Part shown: in pieces, positions 43,745 to 52,995 of the stretch
Layout of the letters: the number at the start of each line of letters is the position of its first letter
How positions within the stretch are numbered: position 1 is the first letter of the stretch
NCBI RefSeq assembly: GCF_903914075.1
Contig: NZ_CAIWNQ010000003.1
Location: 558,001-622,000 of the forward strand
From: Ruegeria sp. THAF57
Lineage (GTDB): Bacteria > Pseudomonadota > Alphaproteobacteria > Rhodobacterales > Rhodobacteraceae
Reading direction: 5' to 3'
DNA: 64,000 bases
Translations under genes and position numbers: made by a program
Notes under the pieces: model-generated
Seen by the model: the letters and a program-made list of their open reading frames with translations, nothing else
Told to the model about the DNA's origin: nothing
Database searches by the model: none

Positions 43745-45025
43745 ATGGGAATTCGAAGAAAACTAACTTCAGTAGTACTATGTGCGTCACTAGGTGCACT
43801 GTCTTCTCCGTCACTTGTATCTGGGGACACGACTGATGACCTCGAAGACGTCGGTGATGTTCTCCAACTGGCAATTCCTCTCGCGGCCCTTGGGATAACT
43901 TACGCTAAGGACGACAAGGAGGGGCGACAACAACTCGCAAAGGGTGTTGGCACGACCTTTCTGACCGTTCAGAGCCTTAAGTTTCTTGTGGAGAAATGGC
44001 GCCCCAATTACTCGGCGGATAATTCCTTTCCGTCGGGGCACACCGCAGCTGCATTCTCGGGTGCTGCCTTCCTTCAAACACGGTACGGGTCCAGCTACGG
44101 CGTACCAGCTTATCTGCTAGCGTCATTTGTCGGTTACACCCGAGTTCGCGCCGAGAAACACTTCTCCGACGATGTCCTGGCCGGTGCAAGTATCGCAATG
44201 CTTAGCAATTGGTTGTACGCGACGCCTTTGGAGAACGGAGTCAGGGTTCTTCCCACAGTCTCGCAGGATGCAGTCGGTTTGCAGGTTTCGATGCTTACTG
44301 GATCAAACAAATCGGCAGAGACAAAAGAGACAGAACCCTTCAAACCCAGGTTTAGGTTTTCATTCTCCTTCGGCGCGAGCAGTCTGGACAACAACGACGT
44401 ACGATCTCCCAGTTCAACCGGCTCACAGCTAGACCTTGAACAGTTTGATACCTTTTCAAACCCGACCACAAGTTCCGCAGCGAGTTTCGAGTATTTCATG
44501 TCTGATCGGCACGAGTTCTACGCGGTCCTAAATCCGCTAGAGGTACGAGACGAAGGCACTTTTTCAAACCCCGTTCGGTTTGACGGCACGGTATACCCGG
44601 CAAACACGACAACTGCGATGGATTACGTTATGAACGAAATTCGTGGCGGTTACCTGTACAACGTCGTCCCTGAAGGTCGGTTCGATTTAAAAATTGGCGG
44701 GGGTCTGACCTTTCAAAATACCTATGTGCGACTTGTTTCCGGAAATTTGGATCGTGAAGTCGAAAGCAACGACTTTGCGCCATACGCGAGCATCCATGCC
44801 ACCTATGAACTGTCTGATCGGTTAGAATTTCAGTTGGGTGTCGACGGCACCTCGTTTGACTCTGTCGAGTTTCTAGATGCGGTCGCCTTGCTGAGCTACG
44901 AACTCACACCACAATGGGATATTGGAGTAGGCGTTCAAAGCTTCAGCCGAAAGCTGGATGTGGCTGAATTGGAGAACAAATACGATGCCACAAGCGTCTT
45001 CTTGAATGTTGGGTATTCATTTTGA
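43745..45025 (+). CDS. PAP2 phosphatase fused to an outer-membrane-type barrel
   Basis: A 426-residue exported protein. A signal peptide (about 1-27) is followed by a PAP2 domain with all three family motifs: K79-x6-RP87, PSGH at 96-99 and TR133-x5-H139-x3-D143. From about 205 to the end it is strand-rich with alternating residues, and finishes with TSVFLNVGYSF, the typical end of an outer-membrane barrel. PAP2 enzymes act on lipid phosphates such as undecaprenyl pyrophosphate, phosphatidic acid or lipid A; linking one to a barrel would place it at the outer membrane. This fusion is known from some proteobacteria, as far as I can judge, but is not common. Confidence 0.78.
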   Translation: MGIRRKLTSVVLCASLGALSSPSLVSGDTTDDLEDVGDVLQLAIPLAALGITYAKDDKEGRQQLAKGVGTTFLTVQSLKFLVEKWRPNYSADNSFPSGHTAAAFSGAAFLQTRYGSSYGVPAYLLASFVGYTRVRAEKHFSDDVLAGASIAMLSNWLYATPLENGVRVLPTVSQDAVGLQVSMLTGSNKSAETKETEPFKPRFRFSFSFGASSLDNNDVRSPSSTGSQLDLEQFDTFSNPTTSSAASFEYFMSDRHEFYAVLNPLEVRDEGTFSNPVRFDGTVYPANTTTAMDYVMNEIRGGYLYNVVPEGRFDLKIGGGLTFQNTYVRLVSGNLDREVESNDFAPYASIHATYELSDRLEFQLGVDGTSFDSVEFLDAVALLSYELTPQWDIGVGVQSFSRKLDVAELENKYDATSVFLNVGYSF

Positions 45026-45184
45026 ATGATTTGGATGTAAACCAAATAGACTGCTGAGGCTCAAATTATACATCTATTGTTGCTCTGAGCAATGGTAGCG
45101 AATGCTGTTAGCGAGGCTTTGCAAAGTCAGCTTTCTGCGCATTGCAGTCGTTGGGGCATCGCGCAGCATCGGCCATGCTGCGAC

Positions 45185-45598
45185 TCATTTTCTGCGTCCC
45201 TCTGGGTAGGTATTCCCAAGTCTAGAGACGTTAAGCGGTTGCTTCATCAAGCGAGGATCAACCCCTTGTGCTACAGCGTTTGACAAGATCACGTCCAATT
45301 TCTCTTCGAGTTGAGCGATCTTTTTCTGCTGTTCTTCCATTATTACAGCGGCGTTTTTTGGTGCCTTTCGGGCTTTCTTACCTTTATCCGTCTCTCTTTT
45401 GCGCGAGAAGGCTGCCGCTTTGTCTTGGTAGGCCGCATGGATGAGAGGGTGTTTGAATAACTGCTTAGATGAGATTTTGACAACCTTGGATTCAACTTTA
45501 TCGTGAATTTTTTTCTGGGTGATTTCGCCCCTCATTTGACCAATCAGGAATAAAATTTTATCCACTTTTTCGGGCGTAAGCTTCACGTCAAACTCCAC
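45185..45598 (-). CDS. ginD: Small fourth gene of the gin recombination operon
   Basis: A 137-residue basic protein: VDKILFLIGQMRGEITQKKIHDKVESKVVKISSKQLF, which looks like a helical DNA-binding part, a Lys-rich linker (DKGKKARKAPKNA), and a coiled coil EEQQKKIAQLEEKLDVIL. It overlaps the third recombinase gene by 16 bases. In GInts the fourth gene codes for a small helix-loop-helix protein that is needed for integration and excision, and the position and size agree. Tn554 TnpC is a comparable small partner. Confidence 0.65.
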   Translation of the reverse strand: MEFDVKLTPEKVDKILFLIGQMRGEITQKKIHDKVESKVVKISSKQLFKHPLIHAAYQDKAAAFSRKRETDKGKKARKAPKNAAVIMEEQQKKIAQLEEKLDVILSNAVAQGVDPRLMKQPLNVSRLGNTYPEGRRK

Positions 45599-47673
45599 GT
45601 GGTTCGAGAGGTTTCAAGCTCTGCCAGCTTTTTCTCGATGATCCGTTCAGCGTGGCTGAACTCGATCAATGGGCCGAGGTCGGTATTGCGGATCAGAGTC
45701 CCTTCGTTTGCTGGATCCATAATGGCCTCAGCGAGTGCTTGGCTACGAGCGTGACTATGTTCGATTGCCTTTATGGTTGCTTCATTGACCCGCATTCCTT
45801 TGGCCTGGCGAGCACGTAGAGTTTCAAGAGATTTCTGATCTCTTTCGGCATCTCTAAGAAGCAGATCAGCGGCTCTTTTGGAACCTCCTAGGCACACGAG
45901 CCTCGTGCACGTTCTACAGGCGCCAGCTCGGTCGCACGGCTCTTGATTGAAGCGACGGTTGCAATATCCGAATAAAGTCGACAGAAGATGCATCTTCAGG
46001 TTTGCAGTTTCGTAGGCCGCATTTTCGACATCCGAGTCGTCCACAACCCTGATTGCCGGTAGGTTCTCATCCTCGCCACTGCGCTTTATTTGTTCGACTT
46101 GATACAGTTTGTCTGTGTGGTCGTAGTTCCGGTTTTGCATGACGTTCGCACGACCACTCCAGTAGGCTATGTGTGATTGGGGAACGTTGGCGCGTTGAGC
46201 CATCGTGTTTAGGTAATGGCGCATTTGGTGTGTAGTGATTTTGGGGTACTTACCGTTCTTTAACCGAATATCGAAACGCTCGAAGATGGAGGGAACCGCA
46301 GGGTTAGTGTGGCCACTTTTGTGAAGACTTTCTGGCCTGCCTGACAAGACGAGTTCGACCACACCACTACTTAATGCTTCTATCATGTAAGGCCGTGCCT
46401 CAGTATTGTGAGCAAATTGGTTTTTTAAGCAGACGCACAGCGCCTCGGAGTATGCTACCGAAGACAACTCGCTGAGCACAGGCAAGCCGTGGGGTGCTTC
46501 CGCCAAGCACTTCTCTTCGATTTGAGCAAAGTCGTACACAGCTATGGGTTTTCCGTTTTCGCAGGCCCTGTACTTGGCAGCTAGGATGCGCCTGGACTGA
46601 AGCCAGTAATTTCCACCGACACCAAGAAATTCTTCCAGCTCTGAACGTGTGATTTCGCCCGTTGCCCGAACATGCTGAAGATTCGTAGGGACAAAGACTC
46701 TGCCAGGGTTCTCCATCATCCATTTTGCTAACTTGCGCGCTCTCTCAGTATGTTCACAGATCCTTTCGAGTGCCAGCTGAGCAACCGGAACCATTTCTTT
46801 CGGAACAAATTTAATCATAGGCTTGCCGCCCTTTACTGGCCACCACCTGAGGCCAGCCTTGAAACGACAGTCTTCGTTGAAGGGCACATCTGGGTTGGCG
46901 TAACCTTCGCCCGGGTTATGCAAAGCCTGAACCTTGGCTGGTAGAATGAAGACTTCCTCCTTTCGAGAGGGGGCACACATCAAAAGTGCGACAATGCCCA
47001 TAGCGACCTGATCTCGCGGCGTTTTTGCCCGGTGAAAGGCTTCTCCCAAGCATGACACTTCCTCTTCGGTCAGGTTTTTCCGGAGAGAGTACTCATTCAC
47101 TCTGCTCAGAAAGCGTTTGTCCTGGAGTTCTGGGTGCCACCAGCTCTTCAAGTCATGCGCGATGCCCGCTCCCTCCAACACTCGCGCAATAGATCGCATG
47201 GTCTCGGCAGCCTTACGCTTATGGGATTTACTGGCTAACTCGACGACTTTGTTCAGGTCTGACTTTGCTATAAGGTCTGCACGGCCGGGATGTCCTCGAC
47301 TTTCTAGAACGCGGTCTAAAATGCGGCAGAACTTCACCTTGTGCCTAAAGACATTGGATTTTCTAAATTTTCCTGTTTTTGTGGCGTTTTCATTGAGTTG
47401 AAAGGCGAAGTATGCCTTTGCGAAGTCACCAAACGGCACGTTCATCGCGAACTCGGGATCATTCGCGCGGGACCGCTGTCGATCCGCATGATGGAAACCA
47501 ACCGTTTCTCCCTTGGAATTCCTTATCCGCTTTACAAAAGCAGTGATGTCCCAAGTAGCACTGTCCCAAACAACATGTCCCTCGACGCGAGGGTCAAAGA
47601 TCGACAGTTTCTTAGCCTTTGCGATGTATTCTTCAACTGAGATTTGTTGTTTCGACTTGAAGTGCAAAGTCAA
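45583..47673 (-). CDS. ginC: Tyrosine recombinase, third of three
   Basis: A 696-residue recombinase. Catalytic positions are seen at LLMCAPSRKEEVFIL (Arg I), HQMRHYLNTMAQ (HxxRH) and YWSGRANVMQNRNYDH (Trp and Tyr). After the catalytic domain is a cysteine-rich segment CNRRFNQEPCDRAGACRTCTRLVC that may bind zinc, then a helical tail to the end. The N-terminal 200 residues are the arm- and core-binding part. It starts four bases inside the previous gene. Confidence 0.82.
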   Translation of the reverse strand: MTLHFKSKQQISVEEYIAKAKKLSIFDPRVEGHVVWDSATWDITAFVKRIRNSKGETVGFHHADRQRSRANDPEFAMNVPFGDFAKAYFAFQLNENATKTGKFRKSNVFRHKVKFCRILDRVLESRGHPGRADLIAKSDLNKVVELASKSHKRKAAETMRSIARVLEGAGIAHDLKSWWHPELQDKRFLSRVNEYSLRKNLTEEEVSCLGEAFHRAKTPRDQVAMGIVALLMCAPSRKEEVFILPAKVQALHNPGEGYANPDVPFNEDCRFKAGLRWWPVKGGKPMIKFVPKEMVPVAQLALERICEHTERARKLAKWMMENPGRVFVPTNLQHVRATGEITRSELEEFLGVGGNYWLQSRRILAAKYRACENGKPIAVYDFAQIEEKCLAEAPHGLPVLSELSSVAYSEALCVCLKNQFAHNTEARPYMIEALSSGVVELVLSGRPESLHKSGHTNPAVPSIFERFDIRLKNGKYPKITTHQMRHYLNTMAQRANVPQSHIAYWSGRANVMQNRNYDHTDKLYQVEQIKRSGEDENLPAIRVVDDSDVENAAYETANLKMHLLSTLFGYCNRRFNQEPCDRAGACRTCTRLVCLGGSKRAADLLLRDAERDQKSLETLRARQAKGMRVNEATIKAIEHSHARSQALAEAIMDPANEGTLIRNTDLGPLIEFSHAERIIEKKLAELETSRTTWSLT

Positions 47674-49247
47674 TTGGTGCTCTCCCGTTCATTGCGCGCC
47701 TGATGCTGCATTTTTTTAGCTGCTAAGACCGCAGCAACGTGTCGATTAAGTTCTCGAGAATATTCGTCATCACCATGCATTTTCGCTTCTGCCTTTCTGC
47801 CAGTCAGAAGGTGCAGTAATGGGTCAAGATCGGAATCAATTGAGAGATTGAAATGACGGCAGAGAAAGCATGCATATGGCGCTGCGAGGCTTTCCAGCGC
47901 GCTACAACCTCCAGAATCGCATGCACCCAGATCTGGAGCACCGTCAGCCTCGGTTGCTGTAATAATTGCTCCGAATTCGAGGTCGTCGGGTTGCGCTTCG
48001 GTCACTTGACCCAAGAACCTGCCTGCGACATGTACCATCTTACCGTCCAGCAGACTACTCATTAGCTGATGATGTCGAGAGGCTAGTTCGATGTAGGCTT
48101 CGCAGCTGCCGGGGCTGGTATGATGCATCCATGCCGCGATTTCTTCCGCCGTACATCCTCGCATCGCCATGATTGTCGCGATAGTGTGCCGTTCTCTCAT
48201 TTGGTTAAACACCATTGGTTCACCAGTTCGAGGGCTTATGATGTTTAATCTTCCAAGAATGGCTTTGAAACGTTCGGAGGCTAGGTTCGCAGTCATGTGA
48301 CCTTCGTAACCCGCCTTTGTTTGACCTTTTGAGCGTCGTGCTCTTTTCTTATTAACTGAGCGACAATCTGTAACAAACTCATCAGTCCTCGCGGGAAATA
48401 ATGGTTTCTCTTGATTCCACTCAGGAGCAGGAATGCCACCGGTTAATCGATCCAGGTAAGCTTCTAAGGCGTGGGTAAACAGCATTGGCGCAGGTCGCTT
48501 AGGGCCGTACCTTTCGGCTTGGGTTCGCTTCTGCTTTAGGATTTCGAACCGGATAGAGGTCTCCACACCGTGGTGCTTCGGAGTTCTTATGTCCCGAAGT
48601 TTCAGGTTGGCATTCATTGAGGCTCGTTGGCCATAGAGGCGAAATGTTTGAACTAGCACATATTGAGCATCATTGATGGCGCCGTTTTCGTAAGCTTCAT
48701 GGAGTTCGCGATCCACCATCGCGATTTCGCCATCCAAGTAGGGACCCGACTCTGGATCTAGGGTCAGAATATGAACTTTTTCGTTTTCTTTTTTTCGGAA
48801 GCCGTCGATTAGTTCAGCCGCATCCGGGGCAATCCCCGGAAATCCAATTTCTTGCCATGAAGAAACAATGTTTCGCATGCTGTAATCACTGCCACTCGGA
48901 TCACCCAATCGGTAGGCGGCAATATCTTTACGGTTGATCCAACCGACCAGGTCGTTGTTTTCGCGCCTGAGCCAGACACAGGGTCGCTTGAAGGCTGTCA
49001 ACTCTGCAAGAATCGAAGAAGCAAGGTTGGTTTCGAGCCGATAAGCCACCACTTCCTTGAGCGCGTTTTTCATCAACGGCGACAATACCTCAGTACACCA
49101 TTCAAAATTGAAGGTAGCAACGCTACCAGTTGCGCTCACTTCCCAATAATCAGAAGTGATATCGAAAGTTTCACCGTTGGCAGCTCGGCGGAAATTGGTT
49201 GGGCGCAGTGCTGGTATGCCGTGAGAGCACGGTTTGTGCTTGTTCAT
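47670..49247 (-). CDS. ginB: Tyrosine recombinase, second of three
   Basis: A 525-residue recombinase. The first Arg lies in FRLYGQRASMNANLKLRDI; the second box is reduced to MRERHTIATIMAMRG, and WMHHTSPGSCEAYIEL holds the His and the Tyr. A C-terminal cysteine set, CDSGGCSALESLAAPYACFLCRHF, mirrors that of the third recombinase. Start and stop both overlap the neighbouring genes by four bases (ATGA), which implies coupled production in fixed ratio. Confidence 0.82.
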   Translation of the reverse strand: MNKHKPCSHGIPALRPTNFRRAANGETFDITSDYWEVSATGSVATFNFEWCTEVLSPLMKNALKEVVAYRLETNLASSILAELTAFKRPCVWLRRENNDLVGWINRKDIAAYRLGDPSGSDYSMRNIVSSWQEIGFPGIAPDAAELIDGFRKKENEKVHILTLDPESGPYLDGEIAMVDRELHEAYENGAINDAQYVLVQTFRLYGQRASMNANLKLRDIRTPKHHGVETSIRFEILKQKRTQAERYGPKRPAPMLFTHALEAYLDRLTGGIPAPEWNQEKPLFPARTDEFVTDCRSVNKKRARRSKGQTKAGYEGHMTANLASERFKAILGRLNIISPRTGEPMVFNQMRERHTIATIMAMRGCTAEEIAAWMHHTSPGSCEAYIELASRHHQLMSSLLDGKMVHVAGRFLGQVTEAQPDDLEFGAIITATEADGAPDLGACDSGGCSALESLAAPYACFLCRHFNLSIDSDLDPLLHLLTGRKAEAKMHGDDEYSRELNRHVAAVLAAKKMQHQARNERESTN

Positions 49248-50695
49248 TTCTTACCTTTCTTCTTTCTCGCGGCTTCTTCGGCCACCTTTTCGCGGTGATC
49301 GAGCAGGCTAATGTACTCACTTGTCTCTGAGCCAATTATGTTGAGGAATTCCGTATCTTTGGCAGCGGCTCGAGCTTCCTGTTCCGCCCAGATCGTTCGG
49401 ATGCTTTTCGCTGCGCCAATGTCGGACTCTCCTCCGAGATAGCGAGAGATCATCTGAGATGTTCCCGACCACCCAAAGTGATAGGTGAAAACCTTTCGAG
49501 CTTCTTCGCCGCTGGCTCCAAGTTCGTTTAGAAGCCTGGCAATTTCTCGAGCCTTCCTGTGTCGCATAGGGTGAGGCGTCAGTTTTCGAACTCCAGCTGC
49601 TCTGGAGGCGTCTCTGAACACATCGTCAATTGCGGTCTTGGACATGGGCTTGCCATACTCAGTGGGATCACGAGCCAAGTTGACAAACATGAAGGAGTTT
49701 GAGTTTCTGCCGCTTTGAAAATCGATGTCGTCCCTCACATCCATCCATTCATCGAGGGTCTCGATCAGCAACGGCGACGATTTCAAACTGATTTTCCGGT
49801 CGAAGGTCTTTGCGTTTGGCTGACGTTTCCTAGGGTCTTCTGGGTCATTGTGGCGGCGAACGACCTCGATCAAATCATCTTCGCTCTTATAGTCTTCGGT
49901 CTTCATTTGACCCAACTCGCCAGCGCGCAAACCAAGGTCGGAAAACATCAATAAAATAAGGTAGTTTCGTAGTGCTCGAATTCGGTTCTTGGGCCAGACT
50001 TCACACGGATTGCAGATCGCTAACCACAGGGAAAAGCGATCTGCGGCTTTCTCATGATCGTATGCCTTGATCCGGCTTTGTGGCATACCTTTGCGTAACT
50101 TTCGAAAGTAATGCGCATAGCTCCCCGGCACTGTGTGGTAGCCGCCGTCACTTAGCTTGATCGCTGGTTCCAAGAGCTGTTTGCGACGGCACAGTTTCTG
50201 TTTGGAAACTGGACTTGGCTTTTTTCGAAGCAAGCGATTGCCATATTCGCCGAGCCACTGGAGGTATTCTTCAATACCAATCTGCCGTTGGATTATTGTG
50301 CCAGCTTGAACGCTTCGCTCTTCCAGGCACCTGGTAAGAAACTTCTGCTCATTCAGGGGCAAAACCCACGCCAGTTTACGCAAATCCTGAATTTGAAAAT
50401 TCAGGAAGTAGTTTAAGTCTGCGACTTGCTCTAAGCTCAGGCATTCTCCATCTAGCATGATGGTATAAAGGTCGATACCTCGGTGAATTGCCCAAAGTTC
50501 GAGAATGGTGATGTGAGATAGTCGAGTGGAAATAGTATCAGGGGTGTAGTTCCGCTGACGTGTCTCGCTGACAACCCAAGCCCAAGGCCACAGAGCGATG
50601 CTGCCATCTTCACGGTAAATCGAAAATCGGGTTTCGCCAGCTCGAGTTTGAGTCTGTTTCACAGGTTGTCGGCCTAGTGTTGAAATGGGCTTCAA
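49244..50695 (-). CDS. ginA: Tyrosine recombinase, first of three
   Basis: A recombinase with all catalytic residues of the family: LGLRAGELGQMK (Arg I), PHPMRHRKAREIA (HxxR), FGWSGTSQMISRYLGG (Trp and nucleophile Tyr). The frame is open back to 50881, but the first 60 residues look non-coding. TTG 50695 has GGAG six bases before it, and I take it as the start (483 residues), though this is not certain. It is the first gene of the operon, read from the right end of the island inward. Confidence 0.8.
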   Translation of the reverse strand: MKPISTLGRQPVKQTQTRAGETRFSIYREDGSIALWPWAWVVSETRQRNYTPDTISTRLSHITILELWAIHRGIDLYTIMLDGECLSLEQVADLNYFLNFQIQDLRKLAWVLPLNEQKFLTRCLEERSVQAGTIIQRQIGIEEYLQWLGEYGNRLLRKKPSPVSKQKLCRRKQLLEPAIKLSDGGYHTVPGSYAHYFRKLRKGMPQSRIKAYDHEKAADRFSLWLAICNPCEVWPKNRIRALRNYLILLMFSDLGLRAGELGQMKTEDYKSEDDLIEVVRRHNDPEDPRKRQPNAKTFDRKISLKSSPLLIETLDEWMDVRDDIDFQSGRNSNSFMFVNLARDPTEYGKPMSKTAIDDVFRDASRAAGVRKLTPHPMRHRKAREIARLLNELGASGEEARKVFTYHFGWSGTSQMISRYLGGESDIGAAKSIRTIWAEQEARAAAKDTEFLNIIGSETSEYISLLDHREKVAEEAARKKKGKK

Positions 50696-51754
50696 GGGTT
50701 TCTCCGAGGCAGTGGACGGTCTCCAAACGATACTCGAATGGAGGCCAATCTTCAACTTTCTCGCGCTTGGTGCGGTTCCAAATATTATGCAAGAACAAAT
50801 GCTTATACTATTCTTGCTCCATAATGGATAGATGAAAGGACTGTTCTTGGTTCCAAGGATAAAAGAAGAGTGGAGAGGCAATGGTGCCCTACGAATGTCT
50901 ATTCTTGGCGATAAGGGCCCTAAGATTTTTTTTGACGGTCTAACGCGTTTTTGAGCATTGTCGGTGCCAGTTTTGACCAGCGCTGCGAATCACCGGAGGT
51001 GTCCGCAACTGCAAATGATCGAAGGGAACAATCTCGACAGCCAAAGCAACTTGGAGGCGCGGACCCACGCGGCCTCACCAGGCTGCACTTTTGCAACCAT
51101 CATCGGCAACAACGCTTGTACCTGTCACGGTTTGATATCGTTGACTGGAGCCTTTCTCAACAGGCTTACCCATCATGTCAGAATTCTTGAGGTGAACGGT
51201 GACAGCTATAGCCTGACGCAAAGCAGGGCAAAACAGCTCAAAGACAACTCTTGAAATGGAATTTCGATTGGTCCTGACGGACCAAGGCACCTCGGCACAC
51301 GCCAGCTATTTGGAGAGCGCGCGTGCCAAGGTGCCAGTCACTCTGAAATGGCCTGGTATTGCGCCTCTCATTGGTCGGAAAACATACCGCCGTTGGCAGT
51401 CCAATAATGAAAACGTCTGAAGTAGTTGAGATCATCTGAGTCTCCGTCCGTGACTGTAAGTCAAATCTAGTCAGCAACGAGTACCTAACTAAGTGGCATC
51501 AAGTGCTGTCGGTTATTCTTGATCCCAGAACGTCCAATCTTGTAAAGCATTGTGATGATTTATTTTTTGTAGACGCTGCGTATGTGTATGTGGGCACATT
51601 TCGAAAGTTCCATCCGAAAAATACTTGTTCTGTAATCCCAAGTGATGAAGCAAGTCTTTCGAAGAGGGATTCTGACTTGATGAAAATATTTTTTATAATT
51701 TACAACTACTTAGGCGCTCGAAGCTTCCTCTGTAAAGAAATGGTTGGCATATAA
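50696..51754. other. Right end of the island, about 1 kb without a supported gene
   Basis: It should hold the promoter of the gin operon and the recombinase binding sites. An open frame at 51503-51754 (plus) ends exactly at the border and has no features; frames at 50951-51254 are also unconvincing. AT content is high towards 51.5-51.7 kb. Confidence 0.45.
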
Positions 51755-51760
51755 ATGAAA
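51741..51760. other. Right attachment region (attR)
   Basis: Junction of island and host codons. TGGTTGGCATA at 51741-51751 is the inverted counterpart of TATACCAACCA inside the left end. The host frame is intact up to the CAT (His) codon at 51755-51757. Confidence 0.6.
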
Positions 51761-52411
51761 CCACTTTGATCCATAGGCCACGTGCCCGACTTCTTCGGCG
51801 TAGATCACCTCGAGTGCGGCGATGGCGTTCTCAGCCTTCGCCTTGCGGAAGATGTCAATCATTCCGGGGGTTACATCCAGCCCGCGGGCCTCCAGAACCA
51901 TCGGAACCACAGCCAGCCGTCCCATCAAATCCTCGGCCGTATCTTCGGCCGCGCGCCACATTCCCGCATGGGCGGGCAGGGCACCGTAAAAGCTGCCCAT
52001 CTGCTCAAGGCAGTCGCAAACCATCTCGAAATGACGTGATTCTTCTTCTGCGCATTTTACCCAGTCGTCGTAGAAACCGATTGGCATGGGCACATGTCCG
52101 AACCGGGCGATGATGTCCCAGTGCAGATCAACGGCGTTCAGTTCGATATGAGCCACGGCGTGCAGCAGGGCAATCCGCCCGGCCTCGGTTCCTGGTCGGC
52201 GTTTGGGAACGTCTCGGGGCGACAGCAATTCAGGCTTTTCAGGCCGCGACGGGTAAAGCGGTGGGGTCGCTGTCCCAATCTCCATCTCAGGTGCGTCACC
52301 CGTGCGAGACGCAAACCACTCGGCGGCATAGCGTTTGGAAAGGGCGGTTTTTGCGCGCCCTTCCGCAGTGGTCAGGACTTCGGTCGCCATTTGGGTCAGC
52401 GTTTTCGACAC
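51755..52411 (-). pseudogene. N-terminal piece of the disrupted host DUF455 gene
   Basis: The frame starts at GTG 52411 (GGAG site eight bases before) and keeps 219 codons of the ferritin-like DUF455 protein, up to HVAYGSKWFH. It then runs 14 codons into the island (to 51710) and stops. The metal-binding helices (AVAHIELNAVDLHWDII, EEESRHFEMVCDCLE, YAEEVGHVAYG) are kept, but the last quarter of the protein lies at 23.7 kb. A shortened protein of 233 residues could be made; whether it folds is unknown. Joining both pieces restores a protein of about 277 residues. Confidence 0.9.
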
Positions 52412-52474
52412 CGGGTTTCTCCGCTTTTGCGTTTGCGCGGGTCTTAGACTGGATGGCGGTCGCAGGAAAGAGGG

Positions 52475-52936
52475 TCAGAGCGCGCACGCAGCCTCAAGCA
52501 CCTCATCCACGTGACCGGGGACTTTGACCTTGCGCCAGACGCGGGCGATCTTGCCGTCGGCGTCGATCAGAAAGGTCGAGCGTTCGATCCCCATCGACTT
52601 GCGCCCGTACATGTTCTTTTCCACCCAGACGCCGTAGTCCTCGCAAACGGTTGACCCCTCGTCGGACAGTAGCGGGGTGGTCAGGTTGTGTTTGGCCACA
52701 AACTTGTCGTGCTTGGCAATGGTGTCCCGCGAAATGCCGAAAACTTGAGCGCCCGCCTCGGCAAAGGCTTGAAGTTGTTCCGAGAAACCGATGGATTCCT
52801 TGGTGCAGCCCGGCGTATCATCGCGGGGATAGAAGAAAAGAACGACGGCACCGCCGCGCAGGTCTGACAACGTGACCTCGCCACCGCCGTCGCGGGGCAA
52901 CGTGAAATCAGGGGCAGTGTCTGTAACGTCGGGCAT
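52475..52936 (-). CDS. bcp: Thioredoxin-dependent peroxiredoxin, Bcp/PrxQ type
   Basis: A 153-residue peroxiredoxin that reduces hydrogen peroxide and organic peroxides. The peroxidatic Cys44 lies in YPRDDTPGCTKESIGFSE; further marks are FGISRDTIAKHDKFVAKHNL and RSTFLIDADGKIARVWRKV. The usual second Cys five residues later is absent (ES instead), so it may work as a one-Cys enzyme or use a more distant partner. It is transcribed away from the AsmA-like gene. Confidence 0.92.
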   Translation of the reverse strand: MPDVTDTAPDFTLPRDGGGEVTLSDLRGGAVVLFFYPRDDTPGCTKESIGFSEQLQAFAEAGAQVFGISRDTIAKHDKFVAKHNLTTPLLSDEGSTVCEDYGVWVEKNMYGRKSMGIERSTFLIDADGKIARVWRKVKVPGHVDEVLEAACAL

Positions 52937-52995
52937 TGGAAACTCCGTTAAAGGTTTTTAAGTGCTGCCCGTCATCATAGGGCGGCGCGAGCGGG

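Larger units (their letters stand above)
23851..51754. mobile_element. 27.9-kb GInt-type genomic island inside a DUF455 gene
   Basis: The borders are fixed by the split gene: C-terminal codons end at 23847-23850 and N-terminal codons end at 51755. The right end carries four overlapping genes, three of them tyrosine recombinases, matching the ginABCD operon that defines GInts (Bardaji et al. 2017). The left end starts with AT-rich non-coding DNA, also a stated GInt trait. The cargo includes a complete DUF455 copy, a restriction-modification operon and transport and envelope genes. No conjugation or phage genes were seen, so transfer must rely on other means. Base composition of the cargo is visibly more AT-rich than the flanks. 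Confidence 0.85.

Noticed and set aside
51503..51754. 83-codon plus-strand frame ending at the right border of the island
   Set aside because: Low-complexity AT-rich translation, no ribosome site and no family; its end at the border seems to be chance.
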